DNA from: Glandiceps talaboti
Lineage: Eukaryota > Hemichordata > Enteropneusta > Spengelidae
Reading direction: 5' to 3'
Assembly (NCBI RefSeq): GCF_964340395.1
Contig: NC_135557.1
Location: forward strand, 6,471,216 to 6,535,215
Length of the DNA: 64,000 nucleotides
The notes beneath the pieces were generated by a model. The model was not told where the DNA came from and ran no database searches. It worked only from the letters and a program-made list of their open reading frames with translations. The stretch's first letter is position 1; each line of letters starts with the position of its first letter. Positions 1-10,285 of this stretch are shown in pieces. Position numbers and translations under genes: made by a program.

Positions 1-926
1 ACCAAGTAAAAACTAGGTTAACCTCATCTGTAGACAATATCACAATACCAAGTAAAACTAGGTTAACCTCATCTGTAGACAATATCACAATACCAAGTAA
101 AACTAGGTTAACCTCATCTGTAGACAATATCACAATACCAAGTAAAACTAGGTTAACCTCATCTGTAGACAATGTCACAATACCAAGTAAAAACTAGGTT
201 AACCTCATCTGTAGACAATGTCACAATACCAAGTAAAACTAGGTTAACCTCATATGTAGACAATGTCACAATACAAAGTATAACTAGGTTAACCTCATTT
301 GTAGACAATATCAGGTTAACCTCATCTGTAGACAATATCACAATACCAAGTAAAACTAGGTTAACCTCATCTGTAGACAATATCACAATACCAAGTAAAA
401 CTAGGTTTACCTCATCTGTAGACAATATCACAATACCAAGTAAAACTATGTTAACCTCATCTGTAGATAATGTCACAATACAAAGTATAACTAGGTTAAC
501 CTCATTTGTAGACAATATCAGGTTAACCTCATCTGTAGACAATATCACAATACCAAGTAAAACTAGGTTAACCTCATCTGTAGACAATATCACAATACCA
601 AGTAAAAACTAGGTTAACCTCATCTGTAGACAATATCACAATACCAAGTAAAACTAGGTTAACTTCATCTGTAGACAATATCACAATACCAAGTAAAATT
701 AGGTTAACCTCATCTGTAGACAATGTCACAATACCAAGTAAAACTAGGTTAACTTCATCTGTAGACAATATCACAATACCAAGTAAAACTACGTTAACCT
801 CATCTGTAGACAATATCACAATACCAAGTAAAAACTAGGTTAACCTCATCTGTAGACAATATAACAATACCAAGTAAAACTAGGTTAACTTCATCTGTAG
901 ACAATATCACAATACAAAGTAAAACA
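1..926. repeat. 45-bp tandem satellite (about 20 units, runs off the window edge)
   Basis: The unit is about 45 bp and contains the palindrome AGGTTAACCT, the stretch CATCTGTAGACAATATCACA and the stretch ATACCAAGTAAAACT. A few units are one base longer (AAAAA for AAAA), and two units near 310 and 515 are shortened to roughly 30 bp. The unit length is 15 codons, so frames stay open on both strands for over 140 residues; this is a by-product of the period. The array begins before base 1. It decays at 900-926 into unique sequence. Confidence 0.95.
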
Positions 927-1900
927 TTCAAAGAAAACATTTAATTGTTTTAAAGAGGAATGAAGGTGAAACTGGTCTATCTTAGCTGCACTTCTTTATG
1001 TTTCGGAAATAATATATAAACATAATGTTCTCCAATAGATTATTGCGCGCCCTCTCTAAGATAGATTTGTGAAATTCACAAGTTTAGTTTAGATTAGCAT
1101 AGTAGTACTCTGGGGTTGAGGCATTATAGGAAATAAAAAACGCGGTCAGGAGATTCGGTTGAGCAAGGCAAGATTAGTAAAAATCCCTTTTCGGATATCG
1201 TTAAGCGTACTTATATAGCTAAAATAAAACCCGTCTTCCTTCTGATACCATAGACCAAGAAGTCCACTCTAAGTTGTATGATAATATCAACAGAACACTT
1301 AAACTATTGATCAAAGACTGTCTTACCTGTTTGTGGCTGCACTTCTATGACATCACAATCGTCTATTTGCGATGTAATACAATTATGTAAAACAAAGGAA
1401 TTGTCCGGGTTTAATACATTACTATAACTCAATATGTTTGTTGTTTTTTTTATTACAATTTCTTTCAACAAAGTCAGGCATTGCAGTCGATGACAACTTT
1501 AATGCAGCTAGAGGAAAATAGCACAAATTGCTTTGTTTTACAACTTTACAGTGTTAAAATTTTATAGGAAAATGTTTAATACATAAAATAATATCGATTC
1601 AGTCCTACTGATACCTATCCAAACACTCCATCATGGGACGGTATCTTAGTTACCGGGCTTTTTTCAATTCCTTAATTATACTATATTATCTTTGCAACAA
1701 ATACCATAATTTTGGCAGTTGTCCTGGCCGTGGCATTGTTGCTAATCACAGTTTTACTTTTCAGAAAATCACATTTCAAAGCCAGAACGAACATTTGTGA
1801 TACAATCAATTTGGTTGGACTATTTGCCCATATACAAACCCTAGATAATGTCCCGGTCAAATGCAATAGCAATCCGTACAATTAGGTATACTTTAAATCG
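927..1900. other. Intergenic or intronic sequence, no gene seen
   Basis: AT-rich unique sequence. No convincing exon, RNA gene or mobile element was recognised. The short minus-strand frame at 1681-1881 has no recognisable domain. Confidence 0.6.
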
Positions 1901-1908
1901 TTTTACAT

Positions 1909-2152
1909 ACATACATGTATCTTCTTACTTACCTACCTACCTATCTACCTACCTACATATATACATACATACGTACCTACATACGTACGTAAATACGTGA
2001 TGTGTGTGCATGCATGCAGTCAGACATTCAGACAGGCGGACGGACGGACGGACGGACGGAAACAAACACAAACAGAAACACAAACACAAACACAAACACA
2101 AACACAAACACAGACACAGATACAGAAACAGAAACAGAAACAGAAACACACA
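1909..2152. repeat. Compound microsatellite
   Basis: Successive tracts of TACC/TACA tetramers (about 1920-1990), GGAC tetramers (about 2036-2060), then ACAAAC and CAGAAA hexamers (about 2060-2150). Open frames here are low-complexity artefacts. Confidence 0.95.
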
Positions 2153-3584
2153 CCTATGCATACACATTAAACTATGCCCACTGAGTCTCGATACATTTGT
2201 GCTAAACAGATAAAGGGGGAAAAAGTCACGTTGAAATTTTGTAAAGTAGTAAATAAGTGTTAACATATTTGACATTGTATTGTTTTGTTGTGTTGTTATT
2301 TATCTATTTATTGTTATTATTATTCTTATTATTTTTTATTTATTTAATTTCTTCTTTTGGGGGGGGGGTGCTTGCAAGCTTTTTTTTCTTCTCTTTACTG
2401 CAAGTACAAAGCAACACGTCATATAGTTAAAGAAAGATTACCCAGTTCACATACATGTCAGACAAATAAAAACGCAAAACAATACTGGAAGCTACAGTTC
2501 AAAATCATGCTATTTGTAATACATCGTTCCTTATAGAAATAAAACGTCCAAATTCATTTAGCAATCTAATAATATGCAATTGTCTAAATGAAAAGATACG
2601 ATTATTCTTTCTACTATACAATCACAAATTAGTTTGTTGCCCTGCAAAAGTTTGTGGTAAGAACGTTTGTGATTACATCATATTTACTCGAAACTCTTTG
2701 TACTGACAGATTATGTGTTTGTGAAGACAAAAGGACTGGAGTAAGCATGATGTAATCAAAATATGTTTTCCCATAAACCCTTGTAAGGGATCTTCCAATA
2801 TGCTGAACACACATTTTAAAGATTTTTAGAAATAAACAAATGATTTACAACAATAACATTATGTTTTGATTATCCAAATAACTACCCATTGCTAAATAAT
2901 ACAGGTAACTAAGAGTTAAATTGAAAATGGTGGGGGGGAGGGGGAGGGTAACAAAGTGAATTGCGACAAAATTACTGTTATTTTCTCTACCCTGATCATG
3001 AGAGGGATTGTGGTTCCATCAGACCAAGAAAAAAGTCTCTGATCCAACTCTCTGTAAAATGCAAAACAGGTTGACCCTAATTACCTATTTCTAAAACATG
3101 TTGTCCATCCTCTCCATGCAATATATTCCATCGTGACTAAGAGTGGAGTGTTTTATAATGTGCCTCATATCAAATACTTGAAAAGACACTATAGTACGTC
3201 ATATAATTTTGGACATTTGACCTTGACTGACCTTCAGGGTCAAATAGCAAACTGTTCAAGCCATTTCCTACATATCACAAACACCTTTAGTACTTTTTTG
3301 TTACCACTAATTTCTTTTAATTCATGTCACCATTCAATCACATAAAAGTAAAGTATTTGAGTGTACTGTGTCTTCTACAAAGAGTTGCTTGGTGTCTGAA
3401 ATATGACATTTTTTCTAACACTCCTCGTCGCAAATAATGCGCATTCTCTTACTATTGTATTTTTATGTAAGTAATGAATAACGTACCTTGATTTATAAAC
3501 GTATTTTTACATATCAAATATATAACATACCTTTGACTACCATCGTATTTTGTTACATAAAATACATGTATTACAATAGAAGTA
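2153..3584. other. Non-coding sequence
   Basis: AT-rich sequence with a G9 run near 2360 and a G-rich patch near 2930-2950. I see no gene. If the lectin-HYR gene model is right, the part below 3641 is intron, or holds further downstream exons outside what I can recognise. Confidence 0.5.
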
Positions 3585-3640
3585 TTATTCTAGTTTAACA
3601 CAATAGTGTGTGCACGTAACAATATACTTTGTCTTCCTAC

Positions 3641-3871
3641 CTTGCACTGTTATCAGAAAAGAACAACCTGCAGTGTAATCAATACCGTCTGAGACTGCGC
3701 AGCCTACAGTCGTTGTTCCAAGGTTAAAAACTGTACCAGATTCTGGTTCACACATAGGATCCATTGTTATCCCAGTAGATGTAAAGCCACTGAAAGTAAC
3801 TGGACCAGATGTACCATTCAAGTAGACAGTATAATCAGATGGGCATGTCAGTGTCAAGCTACCAGTATCTG
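3641..3871 (-). CDS. HYR (hyalin repeat) domain exon, symmetric phase 1-1
   Basis: A 231-bp minus-strand exon encodes 77 residues of a HYR domain, an immunoglobulin-like extracellular module found in hyalins, sushi and lectin proteins. Visible hallmarks are the opening TLTCPSD, the central GTVFNLGTTTVGCAVSDG and the closing CSFLITVQ. The acceptor is a pyrimidine-rich stretch ending ACAAACAG at 3872-3879, and the donor GTAGGAAG starts at 3640. Both splice sites are in phase 1, as expected for a shuffled extracellular module. The upstream CTLD exon at 35762-35847 also ends in phase 1, so joining keeps the frame. The product is probably secreted or cell-surface. Downstream exons would lie below base 3641 and were not found. 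Domain identity is strong; linkage to the CTLD exons is inferred from phase, strand and order. Confidence 0.85.
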
Positions 3872-3879
3872 CTGTTTGT

Positions 3880-4890
3880 AAGAGGAAAAATATAAACGTT
3901 GTTACTTAGTGTTGATATGACGATGTATGAATGTATAACTACGTTTCTCACTTTTTCTTTTTTCTGTTGGTTTAATTAATCGGCCTTTTTGTAGACTATA
4001 GCGGTAATATATACTAATACAAACATGCACATGATAAATAGTTATATATACCATGGCTGTATACATACATTTTACACGCATACCTATGACAATTATAATG
4101 TTAACGTTGTTGAATTTGGCGAGTGTGATTGGGATCAACAAATTCTCCTAAAAGGTGTTTATACTAATATTGATTACATAAATTAGCATTATAAATTTAT
4201 ATTTTAAATCCTGTCTGACACGAGTTAATGAGATAAGCCGTGGTATGATTATATATATATATGCATGAGATACAGTTGTCATATCATCACAGACGATATG
4301 TCACACCTTGGCACTGAACCTTGTCAAACTGTTTTTATTCTAGCATTCAGCTAGGTGAAATAATTATGTAGCTACACTGTTGTATGTCGGGCTGCCAGAA
4401 AACAATATATGTTAAGAATGTACATATATTCTAAATGACAACACTGACCTTCTTTGACAACATTAGACAGTATGATAACTTGAAACACATTACTCTATAT
4501 AAACACCAAGTGTCACCATAACTTTCTAGTTAGACATTCACTGTACGTTCGAATTATTGCATAATTGTGGACAACGCCTAACATCTAGACAATAGATCAT
4601 ATCGCCAGCTAGAGGTTAGCCCTGACTATGACGTTTGTCAGTCTGATGAGAAGACCGCCATCTACAGGTCATCAGGGATCATGGATATTTGTCATTCTGA
4701 TGAAGCCTATGACCACAATACCACCAGCGAGAGGTCAAATGTAACTATTGAATGTGTCATTCCGATGACCACACCATTGCTATGTACTTTGTTAGGTTCG
4801 ACCTAGATATGTTGTCTATAGTTGTTGATTATTTTTTTCGAATTCAGACATGTTGTCACCCATTTTTTTAAATATCAGTTCTTGTTTTTC
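3880..4890. other. Non-coding sequence with short local repeats
   Basis: Probable intron. Around 4610-4770 the motif GTCAGTCTGATGA / GTCATTCTGATGA / GTCATTCCGATGA recurs about every 65-75 bp near AGAGGTCA, suggesting a weak three-copy tandem duplication. The 22 bases at 4401-4422 recur at 8906-8927 inside a MITE. No gene seen. Confidence 0.45.
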
Positions 4891-4894
4891 TTTT

Positions 4895-5775
4895 GACCGC
4901 CTCCACCGCTGTCGTCGTCGTCGTCGTTCATTTCAACCGATTCGGCTGTTTGTGACTCTCGTGACCACCTCATTCCATGTTGCACGAATTTGCGCCGCTT
5001 GGAAGGCATAGTGAAGGCTCATAGGCCTTTGATATTATCCACCCATTTGATTGGTGGACTTCCTCTTCCGCGAGCACCTTCCGTCTTTCCAAACAACACT
5101 ATCGTTTCTGAATTCTCCGCATCTCTTCTGGTGATAAGCCCAAAATATGTCAGCTGCGCTTTACGTACCATATTTAAAAGGCTGGGTGGTCGGTCTATGT
5201 CCTCGAGGACGCTTTCGTTCGTTCGTCTAGGTGACCTGTGGATATTGAGCATCCATCGCCAGGCCCATAATTCGAACGATTCGACGCGCTTTCGTGATTT
5301 CGCTTTCAGGGTCCAAGCTTCAGCTCCATATAAGAGAAGACCAGTGTGCGCATCAGACATTTTTTGTAACTTTGCGGATGTCATGGCTTCTCCAGATTTG
5401 TGTGAGCTTGCCCACTGCCGATCGACCCAACGCTAAACACCTGTCAATTTCTCAGTCGCAGTCACCATCTACCGTGATCAAAGAACCGAGAAAGTTGAAA
5501 TTCTCGAGCTCATCTACCTGTAAGCCGTCCACGGTGATGTTCTGGTTGGAGTCAGCACCGCCGTTCAAATTCATTATTTTTGTTTTGTCGATGTTCAGGT
5601 AAAGTCCAGCTGCTTCGCTCTCTTGCTTGAGTCTCTGCAACGAATGGTTCATGTCTTCTATGATGTTCGCAAGAAGAGTCGTATAGTCTGCGTACATCAC
5701 TTACTGTAACACTTTGCCTCAAATGGACATTCCTTCTTCATGACTGAGTGCTTTCCGCATGATGTTTTCAGCGTA
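4895..5775 (-). mobile_element. LINE remnant: 3' half of reverse transcriptase plus C-terminal domain
   Basis: Minus-strand frames at 5700-5452 and 5384-5019 encode the second half of a non-LTR reverse transcriptase. The first frame has MYADYTTLLA, in which the usual YADD catalytic motif reads YADY, then AAGLYLNIDKTKIM and FNFLGSLITVDGD. The second has YGAEAWTLKAKSRKRVE, NESVLEDIDRPPSLLN and KAQLTYFG, which follow the RT in this LINE class (endonuclease-RT type found in many invertebrates). The sequence ends in a CGA-triplet tract near 4908-4928, which looks like the LINE 3' end. Frameshifts separate the frames near 5385-5450 and 5701-5715. The 5' side of the RT lies at 10041-10285 on the same strand, so the element has been split. 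It is inactive. Confidence 0.85.
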
Positions 5776-5789
5776 TGTGCCTAGGCACA

Positions 5790-6206
<417 letters not shown>

Positions 6207-6351
6207 ATTGGAATTTCCTATTGTAAGCATCAGTGTGAAATCATATCGTCTAAAATAGTAAGTCTTGCATTAATAGTATACAGCAAGGTATGTAATCAAA
6301 TAAGTAATGTAATGTACATGCATATAGTAATAGTTGAGCTCGTATTATATG

Positions 6352-7080
6352 TGTTGCGATCCAGAAATACCATATTCGGAATGTTGGCATATTTTACCTG
6401 AATGAATATTAAATTCAATTTATACTACTTATTCACAAACAAAAGCTAACAACAGCATGATCAAATAATATGTTGATTTATCTACTAATCCTATACTAAT
6501 TACATTTATCGCTAGATAACAAATGTCAAGTGTTTTGATTAAACAACATAGATTAGTTCTTGTAAACAAGATAACTTGCTGATTACCGAATTCAAAGTAA
6601 TACTTAATTTTCCAATGGCGTGATCAACATTTGTCTTACACGTAAACAATTTACATATTATGGCATGATCTTGAATCTCAATCTTAAATATTCTGGTGGA
6701 AAGTTCACCGTATCTTTTAGAACAATGAATCTAAGTGTAGATCATTTAATTTTAACAAGTTATGTTTACAAAGATGACATCACCTTAATTCAAGGTGACA
6801 ACTAGAACTTATATGTTAGGGATTTGGAGAAATAAACTTTACTCTAAGATTTCGATTACAAGGCAACTGTTGGTGTGCGGTGTCTCTCTCTGCCTGAGTG
6901 TAAGAGCGTACGTGTATGTGACGATACCTGTGTAGCTAATTCCTAACTTAGACAAGCTCGTAGATCCTGGTACCCGAGAAAGACAGTTAGAGTGGAGAAT
7001 CGTTTACGTTCTGCCGTGCTACTCACAACTAACAAACGTAGACACTGAAACGCTACATTAAGCCACCCCAGAACGTAACA
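6352..7080. repeat. 729-bp dispersed repeat, LTR-like, copy A
   Basis: Co-linear with 36486-37223 over its whole length. The ends are TGTTGCGATCC and CCAGAACGTAACA; copy B starts TGTTACG, so the termini form a 7-bp inverted pair TGTTACG/CGTAACA of the TG...CA type seen in LTRs. An AATAAA lies at about 6831 on the plus strand. It sits 170 bp beyond the stop codon of the BEL/Pao remnant, where a 3' LTR would be expected. However, I see no polypurine tract, no primer-binding site and no clear target duplication, so LTR identity is inferred only. Confidence 0.6.
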
Positions 7081-7251
7081 ATAATGTATAAAGTGTTCCA
7101 ATAAATGGTCAGACTTATGACCCTAAACTAATGTGAGTTCAATGTTCATTGTCTGTCAATTTGTAATTGACGAGTCCAGTTCTTTATCCTATCTTTCACG
7201 TTAATAACGACTTGTCTGATAGGACGTCTTTCTCTATGCACGATCTGATTG

Positions 7252-7735
7252 TCATTGACTGTAGTATCCAATGGGATACGCGTGCATTTTCGTTGGGTCG
7301 TCGCATGTTAGTTCCAACGGATACAATTTATTAATTGGACGATTTGTTTGCCCACCTTTAGTTTTGATTTTTGCAGATCGTATGAGTCCACCGTTGCCAT
7401 ATCGTAGCTCTTGTACTAGAGCTAGATTCCAATTGATGCGTCGTTTATCGTCGCTCTGTACTAGAACTACGTCACCAACCTTTATGGTATTGTTCGTTTT
7501 ACCGTTAGGGTTATGACATTCGTGAAGTGCTGGTACCATGGACCATCTACGCCAAAAGTGTTTGTGTAAATTGGCGAGATATTGTTTGCGTTTGGCGAGT
7601 GTAGTCTGATCACGAATGGTGAATATAAGGTCCGATAGCGTATCATCATCAGTTAATTCGTAGGGTAGAGTATTCAGTAGGCGTCCATGTAATAGTAGCG
7701 ATGGATGATTGTAATGGAGGAGATACCCGGCATGT
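7252..7735 (-). pseudogene. BEL/Pao integrase C-terminal (DUF5641-like) domain
   Basis: Open minus-strand frame from about 7735 to the stop at 7252. It reads SLLLHGRLLNTLPYE, then RKQYLANLHKHFWRRW, then IKVGDVVLVQSDDKRRINW, and ends KGGQTNRPINKLYPLEL. This is the conserved C-terminal domain of BEL/Pao integrases. It is the best-preserved part of the element. The ATG at 7539 is internal. Confidence 0.9.
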
Positions 7736-8130
7736 CGTATGATTTGCCACTAACCTTCTTGCATGTCACACATTGTCGAAGTGCCACCTTGACAACTTTG
7801 CGTATACTTGGTACCCAATAGCGTTGTCGAATGTGCATCACTGTAGACTGTATTGCAGAGTGGAAGACTATCAAGTGGGCGTGTCTAATGAGCAATTCCG
7901 TGGACTCGTGTTTTCGTGGCAAAAGCGCGGGAAATTTCGTGTAGTAGTCGATGGATGTGTAATCTCCCGCCTAAACGAAGTTTTCCTTTCCCGTCTAGAA
8001 ATAAACGAAGTTGTGTCACGAGCGGTTCTTTCACTGTAGATTTTTTAGACAAGGCTGCAATTTCTTTGTCGAAGGTTTGAGCTTGTATTGTTCTGATCCA
8101 TAAATTTTCAGCTTCTCTTATTTCTTTTGG
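7674..8130 (-). pseudogene. BEL/Pao integrase N-terminal (H2C2 zinc) region
   Basis: Upstream frame: PKEIREAENLWIRTIQAQ, then EPLVTQLRLFLDGKGKLRLGGR. After a frameshift between about 7940 and 7965 comes LLPRKHESTELLIRHAHL, then RQRYWVPSIRKVV and CVTCKKVSGKSYDMP. The conserved His of HAHL and the CVTC pair form the H2C2 zinc site. The catalytic core that should follow is missing. Confidence 0.85.
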
Positions 8131-8154
8131 CGAGGGTGAACCTGTAACGCGATT

Positions 8155-8215
8155 TTTTGGTTAGCGCACAGAATTAGCAGTCAGAGGTCACGGGTTCGAA
8201 TCCCACTGCAAACAG
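8155..8215 (+). mobile_element. tRNA-derived SINE fragment inside the BEL/Pao remnant
   Basis: Contains an A-box-like TGGTTAGCGCA at about 8158-8168 and an RNA polymerase III B box, GGTTCGAATCC, at about 8194-8204 with a tRNA-like surround (CGGGTTCGAATCCC). Spacing of about 35 bp fits a tRNA-like head. No SINE body or tail was recognised, so this is a short head fragment. It interrupts the retrotransposon frame. Confidence 0.6.
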
Positions 8216-8219
8216 TTTG

Positions 8220-8545
8220 TCTAACGAGTTGTAGCGATTTAAGTCAATTACTTCTGTGATGCTGTGAATAGCGTGTTTCTCATCCTTGTTAACATGTGTA
8301 GTATCTTCTGATTCTCCTCGAATTTCATGTTGTAGTAAGACTGTGCTGTCGAATAATTCACATATCGGCCAGTCACCTTGGCCTAAGCAAGTCGGTCCAT
8401 CCCACCATAACTTTGATTGTTTGAGTTCTGTTGTAGTAATTCCCCTTATAAGTAAATCCGCAGGATTGTCCTTAGATGGACAATATTTCACTTGGTAGGA
8501 GGATTTGTTTATGTTGTTGACTCTATTTTGTAGAAACACTGGCAA
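8220..8545 (-). pseudogene. BEL/Pao RNase H to integrase linker fragment
   Basis: Reads FLQNRVNNI, then YCPSKDNPADLLIRGI, then KLWWDGPTCLGQGDWP. This is the invariant order of the segment between RNase H and integrase in BEL/Pao. The last residues before the stop at 8174 are encoded by a tRNA-like SINE fragment rather than by the retrotransposon. Confidence 0.88.
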
Positions 8546-8551
8546 CTTTTT

Positions 8552-8825
8552 CTATCCCGTAATCAAGTGAATTACTATTTGGCTGTCGATCCAAAGTACT
8601 TGTTTTGTGAACGAAAGTAGGCCCTGTAGTGCGCCGATTACGTGGTTTGCTAGTCTCGTAGCGATTACGGCTCCCATCAGCTCCATTCGCGGAAGAGATA
8701 TTTTCTTCAATGGTTTCACACGTGTCTTTGCTATCATGAGCGATATTTTGTTCTCACACCGTAATTAAACTGCTGCCCCATAAGCTTGAGGGCTCGCGTC
8801 AGAGAACACGTGTCGTTCGCAGTTG
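8552..8825 (-). pseudogene. BEL/Pao RNase H domain fragment
   Basis: The stretch upstream of 8760 reads HVFSDASPQAYGAAV, containing the first RNase H Asp, and ends in a stop. The next frame reads KKISLPRMELMGAVIATRLA with the catalytic Glu, then VLWIDSQIVIHLITG with the second Asp. The order and spacing fit Pao-type RNase H. The two parts are in different frames or separated by stops. Confidence 0.85.
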
Positions 8826-8831
8826 ATGGGG

Positions 8832-9072
8832 TAGTCTATCTGCTAGACCTCGGATGTTCTTCCGATAGAATACGACACACGACCGAACATCGCTATCGAG
8901 GATGGAACAATATATGTTAAGAATGTAGACTGTAGACTGTATTGCAGAGTGGAAGACTTTCAAGTGGGCGTGTCTAATGAGCAATTCCGTGAACTCGTGT
9001 TTTCGTGGCACAAGCCCTCACTGCGCGCGAACTTCGTTCGCTTATAGTATCGAAAGAAAGTCCGCAAGAGTA
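8832..9072. mobile_element. Mutator-type MITE copy 1 (241 bp) with 9-bp target duplication and filler DNA
   Basis: Bounded by the 9-bp direct repeats TTGATGGGG at 8823-8831 and 9073-9081. It starts TAGTCTATCTGCTAGACC and ends GCAAGAGTA, with imperfect terminal inverted repeats (CGGATGTTCTTCCGATA at the left; CGGACTTTCTTTCGATA read from the right). Removing it plus one 9-bp copy restores the BEL/Pao frame from linker to HVFSDAS. A second copy at 42061-42216 has the same ends and its own 9-bp duplication. This copy holds about 105 bp of extra filler at 8906-9010. Confidence 0.85.
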
Positions 9073-9333
9073 TTGATGGGGTTGATGTCTGACATATATT
9101 GGCGCGGAAATGTCACGTTTTGAATTTCCTTCAGATCGACGATAATTTCTTTCCATTTCTTTTCCATAGATTCTGGAATGGGTTCGTCCCACTAGTTTAT
9201 CTTTTCATAGTTGTTGGATGAACGATTTAGCCTTGACGTGTACGGGCGATACATAGCCGAGGGGTAAGGATGTTATATTCTACTGGTTTCGACGTGTAGG
9301 TTAGATCGTCGGAGCGGGTCATCCATTTCATAC

Positions 9334-9681
9334 CTAGAACATATTAACATTGTTTTTAGATTCAAGTACGCTGTCTAGATGTGTGATTTCATTCATTTTC
9401 TTATCGTTAGAAACCCATGTGCGAAGTTTAAATACACTAGATTGCATCAACGAATTAGCGGTTTTGTAGTACTTGATAGCCGATTTAGAATCCGTTGTCC
9501 CGGTAACTACGTTGTCCACGTATATGTTTCTCTCAAGATCTGTTGCTAAGGGTGACGGATTAGCTTCCAAATGCGTTTTGACGACCGACTGAACTGATAA
9601 AGGTATCGAAGGCACTTTCTGGTTCACAGGATCCGATAGCAATATAAACTTCGTATATTCACTGTCTTTTCCATTTGCCAT
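9334..9681 (-). pseudogene. BEL/Pao reverse transcriptase C-terminal fragment
   Basis: About 115 residues. It carries the RT active-site region LERNIYVDNVVTG, with the last residue of the YVDD box as Asn, a variant I recall in some BEL/Pao elements. It continues with KLRTWVSNDKKMNE, the usual RT-to-RNase H transition. The frame begins in mid-domain about 55 bp from the inner edge of the right inverted-repeat arm, so the upstream RT has been lost. The ATG at 9681 is an internal Met, not a true start. Confidence 0.85.
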
Positions 9682-9736
9682 TAAAACATAAGTAAAGTAT
9701 TGGAATAAATAAGAAATTCCATTCCTTAAATTATGT

Positions 9737-10030
9737 TTGAATTCAAGTTTACTCTCTGCGCCCCCGAAGCAATGTCATGAACATCAAAGGTCATTTTAAG
9801 AATGTTCTCATAAATATCAGTAATACTTTACATAAAAAGATGTTGTACATATATATCAACACGATCACATATCCCTTATACCAATATTAATTGTTATTCA
9901 CTTCCTGTAAACTCTAGCTATTGGTTTGTTATACTTGGAAATAAAGACATTCCGTTTTTAGCCACACTACGAGCGACTCCTCTCTCTCCACCGTTTCCCG
10001 CCCTCTACCTCACAGGAACCTGCCTTCTAA
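9737..10030 (-). repeat. Right inverted-repeat arm
   Basis: Reverse complement of 5790-6206 without the GA expansion. Together with the left arm it encloses the BEL/Pao remnant. Confidence 0.85.
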
Positions 10031-10040
10031 AAGCCACAGT

Positions 10041-10285
10041 GTATAGATTTAAAAGATGTGGAGATAATATAACAACTTGGCTGACACCTTTACCTAGCGG
10101 AAAAGAGTCGCTGCAGCCAACTTCCGCTTTCACTGTTACGCTGTGGTTGAGATAGAGATTTTCCAACAGGTGAATAATATACTCTGGGAAAGCCATTTCG
10201 TGCATTATAGTTAGCAAAGGCCCGTGGTGTACACAGTCGAATGATTTTGCGTAATCAATATACAACAGAACGAGTTGGCATTTCT
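10041..10285 (-). mobile_element. LINE remnant: 5' part of reverse transcriptase palm
   Basis: Minus-strand frame with IDYAKSFDCVHHGPLL (RT motif A with the catalytic Asp), FPEYIIHLLENLY, VGCSDSFPLGKGVSQ and LSPHLLNLY. This is the RT segment that directly precedes the YADD part found at 5775-5452. The LINE is 5'-truncated near 10285. The last residues before the insertion are L-Y, and the other half resumes at Y-A-E-N. Confidence 0.88.

Larger units (their letters stand above)
7251..9690 (-). mobile_element. Degenerate BEL/Pao-type LTR retrotransposon pol remnant
   Basis: Pol segments appear in the right order on the minus strand. The RT tail is at 9681-9334, then the RT-RNase H linker (about 9185-9045), the RNase H start with HVFSDASPQAYGAAV (about 8820-8760), the RNase H middle (8737-8552) and the RNase H C-end (8545-8220). 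These are followed by the integrase N-terminal zinc region (about 8130-7740) and the integrase C-terminal domain (about 7735-7252). There are several frameshifts and stops. The integrase catalytic core is missing: the frame passes from the zinc-binding CVTCKK region (to about 7740) straight to NHPSLLLHGRLLNTLPYEL. A MITE (8832-9072) and a SINE fragment (about 8155-8215) are inserted. The 5' part (gag, protease, most of the RT) is absent. It is not functional. Confidence 0.85.

Noticed and set aside
4640-4700. CTGATGAG near 4646 as a second hammerhead
   Set aside because: No complementary stem II and no GAA core follow it.
4990-5436. 148-codon plus-strand frame
   Set aside because: Antisense shadow of the LINE C-terminal coding region on the minus strand.
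8799-9011. Second BEL integrase zinc-region frame
   Set aside because: It is the 82-bp filler inside the MITE, not a separate retrotransposon copy.
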